Assembly (NCBI GenBank): GCA_016867975.1
Contig: VGIC01000011.1
Span: forward strand, 1 to 48,442
From: Betaproteobacteria bacterium
Lineage (GTDB): Bacteria; Pseudomonadota; Gammaproteobacteria; Burkholderiales; Methylophilaceae
Length of the DNA: 48,442 nt
Reading direction: 5' to 3'
Shown here: piece after piece, positions 7,461 through 17,342 of the stretch
Layout of the letters: every line of letters starts with the position of its first letter
Numbering within the stretch: the stretch's first letter is position 1
The notes under the pieces: generated by a model
Databases searched by the model: none
What the model saw: the letters and a program-made list of their open reading frames with translations, nothing else
Told to the model about the DNA's origin: nothing
Made by a program: the position numbers and the translations under genes

Positions 7461-8090
7461 GTGTCACAGTTTTTTCACATTCATTTAGATAATCCACAAC
7501 CTCGTCTTGTGTCACAAACTGCAGAAATTTTGCGTAGGGGAGGCGTTATCGTGCATCCGACCGATTCAGGGTATGCGATCAGTTGCATGCTGGGTGATAT
7601 GGATGTGCAAGGGCGTATTCGCCAGATTCGTGGCGTAGATGAAAAGCATTTGTTTACGCTGTTGTGTCGAAATTTGAGTGAGTTGGGTAATTATGCGGTG
7701 GTGAACAACAGTCAGTTCAGATTGTTGAAGGCCAATACGCCCGGCCCCTATACCTATGTACTGAAGGCAGCAAGAGAAGTGCCGCGCAAGTTGCAACATG
7801 CGAAACGCAGCACGGTTGGAATCCGTGTGCCACAGCACGCGATTGTGCAGGCTATCCTAGAGGCCATTGACGCCCCTTTGTTGAGTATGACCTTGTCGCT
7901 CCCCAATGAACAGGCGGACTTCATGGAGGGGTGGGAAATACGGGATCGGTTGGAGCATCAGGTGGATTTGGTGATTGATGCTGGCTACTGCGTGACTGGA
8001 GGCACGACGGTTATTGATCTCACTGAAGATGTGCCGACACTGATTCGTGCAGGTCTTGGCGATTTGGCACCCTTTGGATTGTCGTTTTAG
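7461..8090 (+). CDS. yciO: YciO, Sua5/YrdC/YwlC-family protein
   Basis: 209 residues from a GTG at 7461, the natural start (SQFFHIHLDNPQPR). The YrdC domain shows GGVIVHPTDSGYAISC, the KxR-like segment with RQIRGVDEKHLFTLLC, and STVGIRVPQH. Sua5/TsaC proteins make threonylcarbamoyl-AMP for tRNA modification. YciO is a divergent paralogue whose exact role is less certain, and the IRGVDEKH replacement of the usual KxRp segment fits YciO rather than TsaC. It is sandwiched between yciV and a site-2 protease gene that starts 11 bp later. Confidence 0.85.
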   Translation: MSQFFHIHLDNPQPRLVSQTAEILRRGGVIVHPTDSGYAISCMLGDMDVQGRIRQIRGVDEKHLFTLLCRNLSELGNYAVVNNSQFRLLKANTPGPYTYVLKAAREVPRKLQHAKRSTVGIRVPQHAIVQAILEAIDAPLLSMTLSLPNEQADFMEGWEIRDRLEHQVDLVIDAGYCVTGGTTVIDLTEDVPTLIRAGLGDLAPFGLSF

Positions 8091-8101
8091 AAAGACACGG
8101 T

Positions 8102-8737
8102 ATGGAATTATCACTAATACAAAAGATCATCATATATACCCCGCCAGTGCTATTGGCGATTACTGTGCATGAAGCTGCACATGGGTATGCTGCAAAACAT
8201 TTTGGTGACCTGACTGCGTATCATGCAGGGCGCATTACCTTAAATCCTGTGAAGCATATTGACCCCTTTGGCACTATCCTTTTGCCTGCAATCACGATCC
8301 TATTGGGGGGGATATTGTTTGGCTGGGCAAAGCCTGTCCCCGTCAATTTTGCACGCTTACGTCAGCCGAAAAAAGACATGCTCTGGGTGGCGGCAGCAGG
8401 GCCCGTTTCCAATTTTGTCATGGCGCTGCTTTGGGCGTTATTGATGAAGTTCAGTGTTGGCATGCCACCTGTTTTTTCTACCCCACTGTTCTTAATGGCT
8501 AAGGCTGGGGTGGCGGTCAATGTCGTGCTGATGGTACTTAATCTGTTGCCATTGCCACCGCTGGATGGCGGACGCATTGCAGTTAGCTTGTTACCAATGC
8601 ATTTGGCCCGTTCTTTTGCGCGGGTGGAACGTTATGGATTCTTGATTTTGATTGCACTTTTATTCACCGGAATTTTGGGGCAAGTGCTGGGGCCTATGGT
8701 CTCAATGGTGCATCAGTTGATACTGAGTCTGATTTAA
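8102..8737 (+). CDS. Site-2 protease family (M50) membrane metalloprotease
   Basis: 211 residues with about five membrane spans. The zinc-binding HEAAH motif is at residues 23-27. The second metal ligand is Asp155 in NLLPLPPLDGGRI. There is no PDZ domain, which puts it among the small standalone S2P-like proteins rather than RseP. Such proteins cleave inside membranes, but the substrate is unknown. It sits in the conserved yciO-S2P-trpS-scpA-scpB-rluB order seen in many betaproteobacteria. Confidence 0.87.
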   Translation: MELSLIQKIIIYTPPVLLAITVHEAAHGYAAKHFGDLTAYHAGRITLNPVKHIDPFGTILLPAITILLGGILFGWAKPVPVNFARLRQPKKDMLWVAAAGPVSNFVMALLWALLMKFSVGMPPVFSTPLFLMAKAGVAVNVVLMVLNLLPLPPLDGGRIAVSLLPMHLARSFARVERYGFLILIALLFTGILGQVLGPMVSMVHQLILSLI

Positions 8738-8738
8738 T

Positions 8739-8758
8739 GCAAGGCCTGAAAGCCTTGC
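8739..8758 (+). other. Stem-loop after the M50 protease gene
   Basis: GCAAGGC (8739-8745) pairs with GCCTTGC (8752-8758) over a 6-base loop, immediately past the stop codon. The following bases are only moderately T-rich (TCATTGTTTC), so this is a weak terminator or an mRNA-end stabiliser. Confidence 0.5.
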
Positions 8759-8788
8759 TCATTGTTTCTGCTAAATGCCCCAACTTGT

Positions 8789-8794
8789 TATAAT
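8789..8794 (+). promoter_or_regulatory. Putative -10 box for trpS
   Basis: A perfect TATAAT (8789-8794) lies about 48 bp before the trpS start, after the protease-gene hairpin. No good -35 hexamer is visible at 16-18 bp. It suggests trpS has a promoter separate from the upstream genes. Confidence 0.35.
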
Positions 8795-8841
8795 GGCTTC
8801 ACATTTACTATTTTAAGCACTATTTTAAGGTTTTTTACTTC

Positions 8842-10044
8842 ATGGCAATCGATCGTGTTTTATCGGGCATGCGCCCTACAGGTAATTTGCACTTGGGACA
8901 TTACAACGGTGTACTCAAAAATTGGATACGCTTGCAGCATGAGCATGAGTGTCTTTTTTTTGTTGCAGATTGGCACGCGCTGACCACGCACTATGACACG
9001 CCTGAGATTATCGAAGAGAGCGTTTGGGAAATGGTGATTGACTGGCTGGCGGCGGGGGTTGACCCTGCCAATGCCACGATCTTTATTCAATCTCGCGTGC
9101 CTGAGCATGCTGAATTGCATACCTTACTTTCCATGATTACGCCACTGAGCTGGCTGGAACGTGTGCCAACCTATAAAGACCAGCAGGAGAAATTGAGTAG
9201 CAAGGATCTTTCTACCTATGGTTTCCTCGGTTACCCCTTGTTGCAAAGTGCGGATATTTTGATCTACAAGGCCACGCAAGTGCCTGTGGGCGAGGATCAG
9301 ATCCCACACATCGAATTTACACGTGAGATTGCGCGTCGTTTTAATCATATTTACGGCAAAGAAAAAGGCTTTGAAGAGAAGGCCGAGGCTGCCATTAAGA
9401 AATTGGGCAGTAAACGTGGTGCTTTATATGAAGAGCTACGTACTGCTTATCAGCAAAGTGGTGACGAAGAAGCATTAGAAACAGCCCGCGCCATGATCGA
9501 GGAGCAGCAAGGCATGAGCATGGGAGATAGGGAGCGCCTGCTTGGCTATCTGGAGGGTGGTGGCAAGATTATTCTGGTTGAGCCTGATTACAAGCTGACG
9601 CCTGCTTCCAAGATGCCAGGCTTGGATGGTCAGAAAATGTCTAAGTCTTATAACAATACGATTTCGCTACGTGAAGATGTGGATACGGTGGCGAAAAAGA
9701 TCAAGACCATGCCAACAGATCCAGCGCGTATTCGCCGTACAGACCCAGGTGATCCAGCTAAATGTCCGGTTTGGCAATTGCATGAAATCTATTCGGATGA
9801 AAGTACGCAGAATTGGGTGCAGGCGGGTTGCAAAGGCGCTACCATCGGCTGTATCGAGTGTAAAGGCCCGGTGATTGAAGGTGTACTGAAAGAACTGAAG
9901 CCCATCCAGGAGCGTGCTGCACAGTATGCGGAAGATCCTACTTTAGTGAAGAATGTTGTGGCAGAAGGGTGTGAGAAAGCCCGTAAACTGGCCCGTGAAA
10001 CGATGCGGGATGTTAGAGACGCCATGGGCTTGAATTACAGCTAG
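8842..10044 (+). CDS. trpS: Tryptophanyl-tRNA synthetase
   Basis: 400 residues, a class I aminoacyl-tRNA synthetase. The HIGH-type signature is TGNLHLGH (13-20), and the KMSKS loop is at 265-269 in LDGQKMSKSYNN. The tryptophan pocket region with LLQSADILIYKATQVPVGEDQ is intact. It charges tRNA-Trp in the cytosol. It is longer than the roughly 334-residue E. coli type because of an insertion of about 65 residues (about 175-243, rich in charged helices) before the KMSKS region. Similar long forms occur in other proteobacteria, so this is not a sign of damage. Confidence 0.95.
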   Translation: MAIDRVLSGMRPTGNLHLGHYNGVLKNWIRLQHEHECLFFVADWHALTTHYDTPEIIEESVWEMVIDWLAAGVDPANATIFIQSRVPEHAELHTLLSMITPLSWLERVPTYKDQQEKLSSKDLSTYGFLGYPLLQSADILIYKATQVPVGEDQIPHIEFTREIARRFNHIYGKEKGFEEKAEAAIKKLGSKRGALYEELRTAYQQSGDEEALETARAMIEEQQGMSMGDRERLLGYLEGGGKIILVEPDYKLTPASKMPGLDGQKMSKSYNNTISLREDVDTVAKKIKTMPTDPARIRRTDPGDPAKCPVWQLHEIYSDESTQNWVQAGCKGATIGCIECKGPVIEGVLKELKPIQERAAQYAEDPTLVKNVVAEGCEKARKLARETMRDVRDAMGLNYS

Positions 10045-10106
10045 AGACCATTTGTAGAAATGACTGCGCTCGCCAATTTCCATAAAGGTCGCTGTTAGGT
10101 GCAGGT

Positions 10107-10889
10107 GTGATTGAAACTCCACTCAACGCAAAGATCAAAGGGGAAGACTTTACCGAGTTACCCAAAGATCTGTATATCCCGCCCGATGCGCTGGAGGTGT
10201 ACTTAGAAGCCTTCGAGGGGCCGCTGGATTTACTGTTATATCTGATTCGCAAACATAATCTGGATATTCTGGATATTCCCATGGTGGAGTTGACTCGCCA
10301 ATACATGGTGTATGTGGAAAAGATGCGTGCAATCAAATTGGAGTTGGCTGGAGATTATCTGCTGATGTCTGCGATGTTGATTGAGATCAAGTCGCGCATG
10401 TTGCTACCCAAGCCGTCAGAAATAGTGGAAGACGATGATCCCAGGGCTGAGTTGGTGCGGCGTTTAATGGAGTACGAGGCGATCAAGCTGGTAGCGCAGC
10501 GTTTGGACGAGATGCCTAAAGTGGATGATGGCATTCATGTGGCCAGTGCCTATTATCAACACATCAGCCAAGTAAAACCTCCGGAAGTGACGCTGGATGA
10601 TTTGACGGAGGCTTGGCGTAATGTGCTGAAGCGTGCTAGTCATTTCAAGCACCATAAAGTCGGGCGTGCTGAATTGTCTGTACGTGAACATATGAGTTCG
10701 ATTTTGCGCCGATTGAAGCAAGACAAGCTACTGGAATTTAGCCAGTTGTTCGATGTGGTCAATGAAGGTCTTTCTAAGCTGGTGGTGTGTTTTTTAGCAA
10801 TACTGGAGTTGGCGCGTGAAGGCTTGCTCAGATTGACCCAGCAAGCCGCGTTCTATCCTATCTATGTGCAGATTGTCTGCGATGAGTGA
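10107..10889 (+). CDS. scpA: Segregation and condensation protein A
   Basis: 260 residues from a GTG at 10107. The kleisin N-terminal motif is clear: YLEAFEGPLDLLLYLIRKHNLDILDIP, followed by the helix with YLLMSAMLIEIKSRMLLP. The C-terminal winged-helix has FLAILELAREGLLRLTQQ. ScpA bridges the Smc dimer with ScpB in chromosome condensation. The start lies about 60 bp after trpS. The stop codon overlaps the scpB start region by 8 bp, so the two are translationally coupled. Confidence 0.93.
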   Translation: MIETPLNAKIKGEDFTELPKDLYIPPDALEVYLEAFEGPLDLLLYLIRKHNLDILDIPMVELTRQYMVYVEKMRAIKLELAGDYLLMSAMLIEIKSRMLLPKPSEIVEDDDPRAELVRRLMEYEAIKLVAQRLDEMPKVDDGIHVASAYYQHISQVKPPEVTLDDLTEAWRNVLKRASHFKHHKVGRAELSVREHMSSILRRLKQDKLLEFSQLFDVVNEGLSKLVVCFLAILELAREGLLRLTQQAAFYPIYVQIVCDE

Positions 10890-11433
10890 ATCTACCAGTC
10901 CGACAGAGTTGAAAAATGTGCTTGAAGTTGCATTATTGACTTCGCCTGCGCCATTGTCGCTGGATGATTTATTGCGATTATTTGCTGGGCGCATGGAGCG
11001 AGCAACGCTACGCATGTTGCTGGACGAACTTCAGCAGGATTGGTCTTCCCGTACCATGGAGCTGACGCAGGTGGCTTCAGGTTATCGTTTTCAGGCGCGT
11101 GCGGAATATGCTGATTATTTGGTGAGACTGAATCCGGAGCGGCAGGCGCGCTACTCACGTGCGGTGATGGAAACGCTGGCGATCATCGCATATCGTCAGC
11201 CGGTGACGCGTGGTGACATTGAGGCGATCCGCGGTGTCACGGTGAACCCGAATGTGATGCGCCAGTTACAAGAGCGTGACTGGGTCGATGTGGTCGGTCA
11301 GCGAGAGGTGCCAGGCAGACCATCTCTTTATGCTACGACTAAGCATTTTTTGGATGATTTTAATTTGCGTTCATTGGCAGAGTTGCCACCTATGGTGGAT
11401 TTTGTTGATTCTGCTGATGCCGAAAGCGTATAA
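10882..11433 (+). CDS. scpB: Segregation and condensation protein B
   Basis: 183 residues from the ATG at 10882 (MSESTSPTELKNVLEVALL). This start overlaps scpA by 8 bp. An upstream in-frame start at 10864 would lie deeper inside scpA. Two winged-helix domains are visible, with VMETLAIIAYRQPVTRGDIE and the wing RDWVDVVGQREVPGRPSLYA that define the family. ScpB binds ScpA in the Smc complex and promotes chromosome segregation. Confidence 0.93.
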   Translation: MSESTSPTELKNVLEVALLTSPAPLSLDDLLRLFAGRMERATLRMLLDELQQDWSSRTMELTQVASGYRFQARAEYADYLVRLNPERQARYSRAVMETLAIIAYRQPVTRGDIEAIRGVTVNPNVMRQLQERDWVDVVGQREVPGRPSLYATTKHFLDDFNLRSLAELPPMVDFVDSADAESV

Positions 11434-11496
11434 GCACCTGCTCTAAGACCTGATGAGGTAAAATGCCTCCATTCAATTATTCTATTAGCGAACACC

Positions 11497-12615
11497 ATGG
11501 CACGTCCATTTAGAACCCAGCGAGATCCCCAACGTCCTATACGTAGACCCGCTACGCAACCGCCCCAAGTGCAAAATGCGGATGCGCCCGCAGCACCTAC
11601 GCAGCGCCTGCATAAATTGCTGGCACTCGCTGGCTTAGGCTCACGTCGAGACATGGAGGAATTAATCGCGAGCGGACGTGTGACGGTGAATGGGCAGGTG
11701 GCAACCGTGGGGCAAGGGGTGACGGAATACGATGTGGTGAGATTAGATAGTCGCCCGTTACGTTTGCCATTTGAAGCAGAGTTGCCGCAAGTGCTCCTTT
11801 ATCACAAGCCGGAGGGTGAGATCGTCAGTCAGGATGACCCAGAGGGGCGTGCCAGCGTGTTTGATAAATTGCCCAAAGTGAAACATGGTAAGTGGATCGC
11901 GATTGGTCGTCTGGATATGAACACCAGCGGCTTGCTGATATTCACGACGTCAGGTGAGTTGGCAAATCGTTTTATGCATCCGCGTTATGAAGTGGAGCGT
12001 GAGTATGCAGTGCGTATTTTTGGCGAGCTGACAGAGGGGCAGATGGCGCAGTTGAAAGAGGGGATCGAGTTGGAAGATGGTCCCGCCAATTTCGACTCGA
12101 TCATTCCGCAGGGAGGGGAGGGGGCCAATCATTGGTATCAAGTCATTCTGCGTGAAGGGCGTAACCGTGAAGTGCGCCGTTTGTTTGAAGCGTTCGAGCT
12201 ACCAGTCAGCCGCTTGATGCGTGTGCGCTTTGGCCCAGTGAATTTGCCATCGCGAGTCAAGCGTGGGCAGATGCTTAAGATGGAGCAGAAAGAGGTCGTA
12301 GGATTGCTGGAGTGGGCAGGTCTACCTGTTCCCAATGCTCCTTTGCGCCAACTTACTCAGCGCGAGAAAGATAAGGCGACCACCGTATTTACACCGAAAG
12401 TACGTAAGCAGCGTCCTCGTGTGTTGAGCAGACCACCACGGGATGCTACAGAGGGAGAGGTTAAGAACTCTCGCGGTAAATCAGATAATGTGCGTGGACC
12501 AGTGGGCAAAAAACCGGTACCAAGAAAATCGGCTAATCGTCGCGTACGTCAGAGCAGTGATTTAAATGCACCGCAGATGCAGAAGAAGAGTGATAGGAAT
12601 AGAGGTAGAGGCTAG
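11497..12615 (+). CDS. rluB: 23S rRNA pseudouridine(2605) synthase RluB
   Basis: 372 residues. An S4 RNA-binding domain spans about 36-82 (QRLHKLLALAGLGSRRDMEELI). The RsuA/RluB-type catalytic domain contains GRLDMNTSGLLIFT with catalytic Asp140, and the HPRYEVEREYAVR and EGRNREVRRLFEA blocks. The short N-terminal basic extension and the roughly 85-residue Lys/Arg-rich C-terminal tail (about 288-372) are low complexity and probably contact rRNA. It isomerises a uridine in the peptidyl transferase region of 23S rRNA. Downstream it converges with the methyltransferase gene on the other strand, with no clear terminator in the 86-bp gap. Confidence 0.92.
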   Translation: MARPFRTQRDPQRPIRRPATQPPQVQNADAPAAPTQRLHKLLALAGLGSRRDMEELIASGRVTVNGQVATVGQGVTEYDVVRLDSRPLRLPFEAELPQVLLYHKPEGEIVSQDDPEGRASVFDKLPKVKHGKWIAIGRLDMNTSGLLIFTTSGELANRFMHPRYEVEREYAVRIFGELTEGQMAQLKEGIELEDGPANFDSIIPQGGEGANHWYQVILREGRNREVRRLFEAFELPVSRLMRVRFGPVNLPSRVKRGQMLKMEQKEVVGLLEWAGLPVPNAPLRQLTQREKDKATTVFTPKVRKQRPRVLSRPPRDATEGEVKNSRGKSDNVRGPVGKKPVPRKSANRRVRQSSDLNAPQMQKKSDRNRGRG

Positions 12616-12701
12616 TCTCGGTCTTGTCTTACTGGCGTGGTAGCAGGGGATTGAAAACTGGGTAAGTTTTAGCGTAGTTGTATTAAGGTTACGTTCTAGC
12701 T

Positions 12702-13871
12702 TTACAGTTTTTCCAAGCGCCACAATGAAGTCACTTCAGCTTTTCTCGCAATATGTAGCGGGTCACTGGCATCCAGTGTTTTTTGATGGGTGGCTTTGGT
12801 GTCAATTTTCTCAATGATTTTTAAGCCCGCACTCTCTATCCAGCCTGTGAGTTCTTCACGCGATCTCAAGCCGAGATGCTCAGCAAAGTCTGAGAGGATG
12901 AGCCAGCCTTCGCCAGTGTCGTTTAAGTGCGATTTCAGGCCGTTTAAAAAACCTTTGAGCATTTTGCTGTTTTCATCATAGATTGCCGATTCAAGTACAG
13001 AGCTTGGACGCGCTGGTAACCACGGCGGGTTGCATACAATCAAGTCAGCTTTGCCATATTCATCGCTAGGGAATAAGTCGGCATTCAGCACTGTGACTGT
13101 GTTTTTCATATCAAGCTGGTTGATATTTTTCTGAGCGCAATCCAGTGCGCGTTGAGCGTTGTCAGTGGCAATGATTTGCTTGATACCACGATTTGCCAGT
13201 ATTGCAGCTAACACGCCCGTGCCAGTGCCAATATCAAATGCAAGGTCACATGGCTTAGGGAGTGATGTGGTGTCGACTAGTTGCAAGTATTCACCACGTA
13301 TCGGTGAAAATACACCATAACTCGGGTGGATCTTGTTGTTGATGGTAGGGATGTCGACACCGTTCTTATGCCATTCATAGGCGCCAATCATGCCCAGAAC
13401 TTCACGTAATGACACGATAAATGATTGTGTGCTTTTGCCATACGCGTGTTCGCAGGCGGCTTTGACATCGGGTGCGCGGCGCAAGTTGATATGGTAGCCA
13501 ACGCTGACTTCTATCAGCAGCATGCCTAAGATGCGCGCTTTTTGTGACTGCGCCTGACGGTGGAAATGAAATGCCTCGGTCATGTTGCTGGCAGGTTTTC
13601 TGGGTTTCTTTCCAGGCCGGTCGATGCGGCGGGTCAGTGCTTGTAGCAACTGTTTTGCGTTCTGAAAGTCACCTCGCCAAAGCAGTGCCGTGCCTTCACA
13701 GCAGAGTTTGTAAGCAGCATCCGCGCTGATGGTGTTGTCTGCAATTTGAACGCGTTTTGGCACTGGAGTGTTGTTTTCTGAGTGCCAGATGCTGGTTTTG
13801 GTTTTGCCGGCTTCTGACCAGTTTATGGTTTGAAGAGGTGTTTGGGAGGCGTTCCCAGAAGTAGTGTTCAA
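12702..13871 (-). CDS. Class I SAM-dependent methyltransferase, HemK-like, unknown target
   Basis: 389 residues. The C-terminal half is a Rossmann methyltransferase: motif I DIGTGTGVLAA (from 213), an acidic residue ending strand 2 in IIATDNAQ, and the NPPW tetrad at 281-284. NPPY/NPPW tetrads mark enzymes that methylate amide or exocyclic amino nitrogens (HemK, RsmC, RlmG types). The N-terminal 190 residues contain a Lys/Arg-rich stretch (RRIDRPGKKPRKP) and no domain I recognise. The gene lies 18 bp after prmB on the same strand, so it may be a second protein- or RNA-methylating enzyme made with it. Substrate unknown. Confidence 0.75.
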   Translation of the reverse strand: MNTTSGNASQTPLQTINWSEAGKTKTSIWHSENNTPVPKRVQIADNTISADAAYKLCCEGTALLWRGDFQNAKQLLQALTRRIDRPGKKPRKPASNMTEAFHFHRQAQSQKARILGMLLIEVSVGYHINLRRAPDVKAACEHAYGKSTQSFIVSLREVLGMIGAYEWHKNGVDIPTINNKIHPSYGVFSPIRGEYLQLVDTTSLPKPCDLAFDIGTGTGVLAAILANRGIKQIIATDNAQRALDCAQKNINQLDMKNTVTVLNADLFPSDEYGKADLIVCNPPWLPARPSSVLESAIYDENSKMLKGFLNGLKSHLNDTGEGWLILSDFAEHLGLRSREELTGWIESAGLKIIEKIDTKATHQKTLDASDPLHIARKAEVTSLWRLEKL

Positions 13872-13889
13872 AATGGTTGGGTGCCTGTA

Positions 13890-14816
13890 TTAGTGATTAT
13901 GGGATAGGAGTTGTGATTTGGTGAGTAAAAATACGAACTCGTCGCCAGATGAAACTTCCAGCCAGGTAAATGGCAGATTTGGGTAGGCTTCCAGCAACGC
14001 ATCTCGATTGTGGCCGATTTCGACTACCAGTAATCCTTCATCTGTCAGATAATTGGCTGCTTCACGTAATAGTGTATGTGTGTGGTCTAGCCCCGCAGTG
14101 CCGCTACCCAGTGCCAATTGCGGTTCGTTGCGGTATTCAGCCGGCAGTTCTGCCATGGAAGGTGCATCGACATAGGGTGGGTTGCTGATGATCAAGTCAT
14201 ATTGTTTGCAGATCTTGTTCTCGTCGGTGAGCGCGCCGAACATGTCAGACTGAATAGCTGTCACTCTATCTTGCAAGCCATAATTGGCAATATTGATATT
14301 GCATACATCAATAGCGTCCGGCGATATATCAACAATATCAACATTCGCATCCGGGTAAGTATCCGCGAGTAGAATCCCTAAGCAGCCGCTACCGGTACAG
14401 ATGTCCGCTGCACTTTGCACTAGTTCAGGATATTCGATCCAAGGTTGTAATCCACCATTGACTAATAATTCCGCGATAAATGAACGAGGAATCAATACGC
14501 GCTCATCGACATAGAATTTAAAGCCATGCAGCCACGCTTCTTTGAGCAAATAGGCTGTGGGCGTGTGTTCGGTGATACGTTGTTCGATGAAACTAGCCAG
14601 CTTGTTGCGTTCACTGCTGGTGAGTTTTGCGTCTAGAAAATTATCCAGCGTGTCCATGGGTAGATGTAAAGCCCCCATGATAAGCCATACGGCTTCGTCA
14701 TAGCTATTGTCGGTACCGTGCCCATAAAAGATGTCAGAATCTTCAAAACGGCTGACGGCATAGCGTAGCCAGTCGCGGAGGGTGAGAAGTTCGGTAGTGA
14801 TTTGTTGTGTTGTCAT
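13890..14816 (-). CDS. prmB: Ribosomal protein L3 N5-glutamine methyltransferase PrmB
   Basis: 308 residues from the ATG at 14816 (MTTQQITTELLTLRDWLRYA). The N-terminal helical domain carries YGHGTDNSYDEAVWL and VDERVLIPRSFIAELL. These are typical of PrmB, as opposed to PrmC. The catalytic domain has motif I ADICTGSGCLGI and NPPY at 212-215, which binds the substrate glutamine. PrmB methylates a glutamine of ribosomal protein L3. An upstream in-frame start at 14846 lies inside a palindromic repeat and is unlikely. It is the next gene after dapE on the same strand. Confidence 0.92.
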   Translation of the reverse strand: MTTQQITTELLTLRDWLRYAVSRFEDSDIFYGHGTDNSYDEAVWLIMGALHLPMDTLDNFLDAKLTSSERNKLASFIEQRITEHTPTAYLLKEAWLHGFKFYVDERVLIPRSFIAELLVNGGLQPWIEYPELVQSAADICTGSGCLGILLADTYPDANVDIVDISPDAIDVCNINIANYGLQDRVTAIQSDMFGALTDENKICKQYDLIISNPPYVDAPSMAELPAEYRNEPQLALGSGTAGLDHTHTLLREAANYLTDEGLLVVEIGHNRDALLEAYPNLPFTWLEVSSGDEFVFLLTKSQLLSHNH

Positions 14817-14824
14817 CTTTTTAG

Positions 14825-14891
14825 CCACAGAGTGCACAGAGAACACAGAGGTGGTCAGAGGTTTTCCCTGTGTATTCTGTGTTCTCTGTGG
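14825..14891. repeat. CACAGAG-type inverted repeat between dapE and prmB
   Basis: Two arms of about 24 bp (CCACAGAGTGCACAGAGAACACAG from 14825, and the complement of the arm ending in TTCTCTGTGG at 14891) match at about 20 positions. Each arm is itself made of short CACAGAG units. Such CACAGAG/CTCTGTG palindromes recur in many proteobacterial genomes as REP-like elements. Here it fills the whole 76-bp space between dapE and prmB and would fold into a long hairpin in the shared transcript. Confidence 0.65.
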
Positions 14892-14892
14892 T

Positions 14893-16382
<1,490 letters not shown>

Positions 16383-17210
16383 TTAGATACCGCGTAACAA
16401 CTCGTTAATCCCTACCTTACCCAAAGTCTTGGCATCCACTTTTTTCACGATAACAGCACAGTACAGGCTATAGCTACCGTCTTTGGAAGGCAGATTCCCA
16501 GAAACTACGACTGAACCTGCCGGTACGCGGCCGTAGAATACTTCGCCTGTTTCACGGTCATAGATTTTTGTTGATTGGCCGATGTAAACGCCCATAGAGA
16601 TGACGCAGTTGTCTTCAACAATTACACCTTCAACCACTTCTGAGCGTGCGCCGATGAAGCAGTTGTCACCGATGATGGTTGGGCCAGCCTGTACGGGCTC
16701 CAGTACGCCACCGATACCCACGCCGCCGCTTAAGTGTACGTTTTTGCCGATTTGTGCGCACGAACCAACGGTTGCCCAGGTGTCTACCATGGTGCCTTCA
16801 CCGACATAAGCGCCGATATTCACGTATGAGGGCATCAATACCGCGTTTTTGCCGATAAATGAGCCGCGACGCACGATGGCGTTTGGCACCACACGGAAAC
16901 CGCCAGCTTTGAAGTCTTCTTCACTGTAATCTGCGAATTTAGGCGGGACTTTGTCAAAGTATTTGGTGACGCCGTCATCCATCAATTCGTTATCTTTTAG
17001 GCGGAATGACAGCAACACGGCTTTTTTCAGCCATTGATGTGTTTCCCACTGTTGTGTGTCACCAATACGGCTGGCAACGCGTAATGTGCCGCTGTCTAAA
17101 TCGGCCAATACGGAAGCTACGGTTGATTTAACTTCTGCTGTAGCGTTGGCTGGGTTGATGTTAGCGCGGTCTTCAAACGCGGCTTCAATAATGCTTTGAC
17201 GTGGATCCAT
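16383..17210 (-). CDS. dapD: 2,3,4,5-tetrahydropyridine-2,6-dicarboxylate N-succinyltransferase
   Basis: 275 residues. The middle is a left-handed beta-helix of hexapeptide repeats ([50 protein letters not shown]). The C-terminal cap is [26 protein letters not shown]. It transfers succinyl from succinyl-CoA to tetrahydrodipicolinate, the committed step of the succinylase lysine pathway. It is the first gene of the dapD-(arsC-like)-dapE-prmB-methyltransferase run. Its promoter should be in the 130-bp gap after the kup hairpin. Confidence 0.96.
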   Translation of the reverse strand: MDPRQSIIEAAFEDRANINPANATAEVKSTVASVLADLDSGTLRVASRIGDTQQWETHQWLKKAVLLSFRLKDNELMDDGVTKYFDKVPPKFADYSEEDFKAGGFRVVPNAIVRRGSFIGKNAVLMPSYVNIGAYVGEGTMVDTWATVGSCAQIGKNVHLSGGVGIGGVLEPVQAGPTIIGDNCFIGARSEVVEGVIVEDNCVISMGVYIGQSTKIYDRETGEVFYGRVPAGSVVVSGNLPSKDGSYSLYCAVIVKKVDAKTLGKVGINELLRGI

Positions 17211-17290
17211 AAAAGTCTCTAAAGATTGATTAAGTAAGTAAATTGGATAATGCGCTATTTTAACTCAAACCGAGCTGGTGCCCAAAATTA

Positions 17291-17317
17291 AAGCGCATGC
17301 TGTTAAGCAATGCGCTT
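17291..17317 (-). terminator. Terminator-like hairpin downstream of kup
   Basis: AAGCGCAT (17291-17298) pairs with ATGCGCTT (17310-17317) around an 11-base loop. Read on the minus strand it comes just after the kup stop and is followed by TTAATTTTGG, a weak U-tract. Confidence 0.55.
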
Positions 17318-17342
17318 CATCTCGTTGATTGATTGTGCTTTT

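Noticed and set aside
8842-10044. Extra 65 residues in TrpS as a sign of fusion or transfer
   Set aside because: The insertion sits where other long proteobacterial TrpS proteins have theirs, both signature motifs are intact and base use matches the neighbours.
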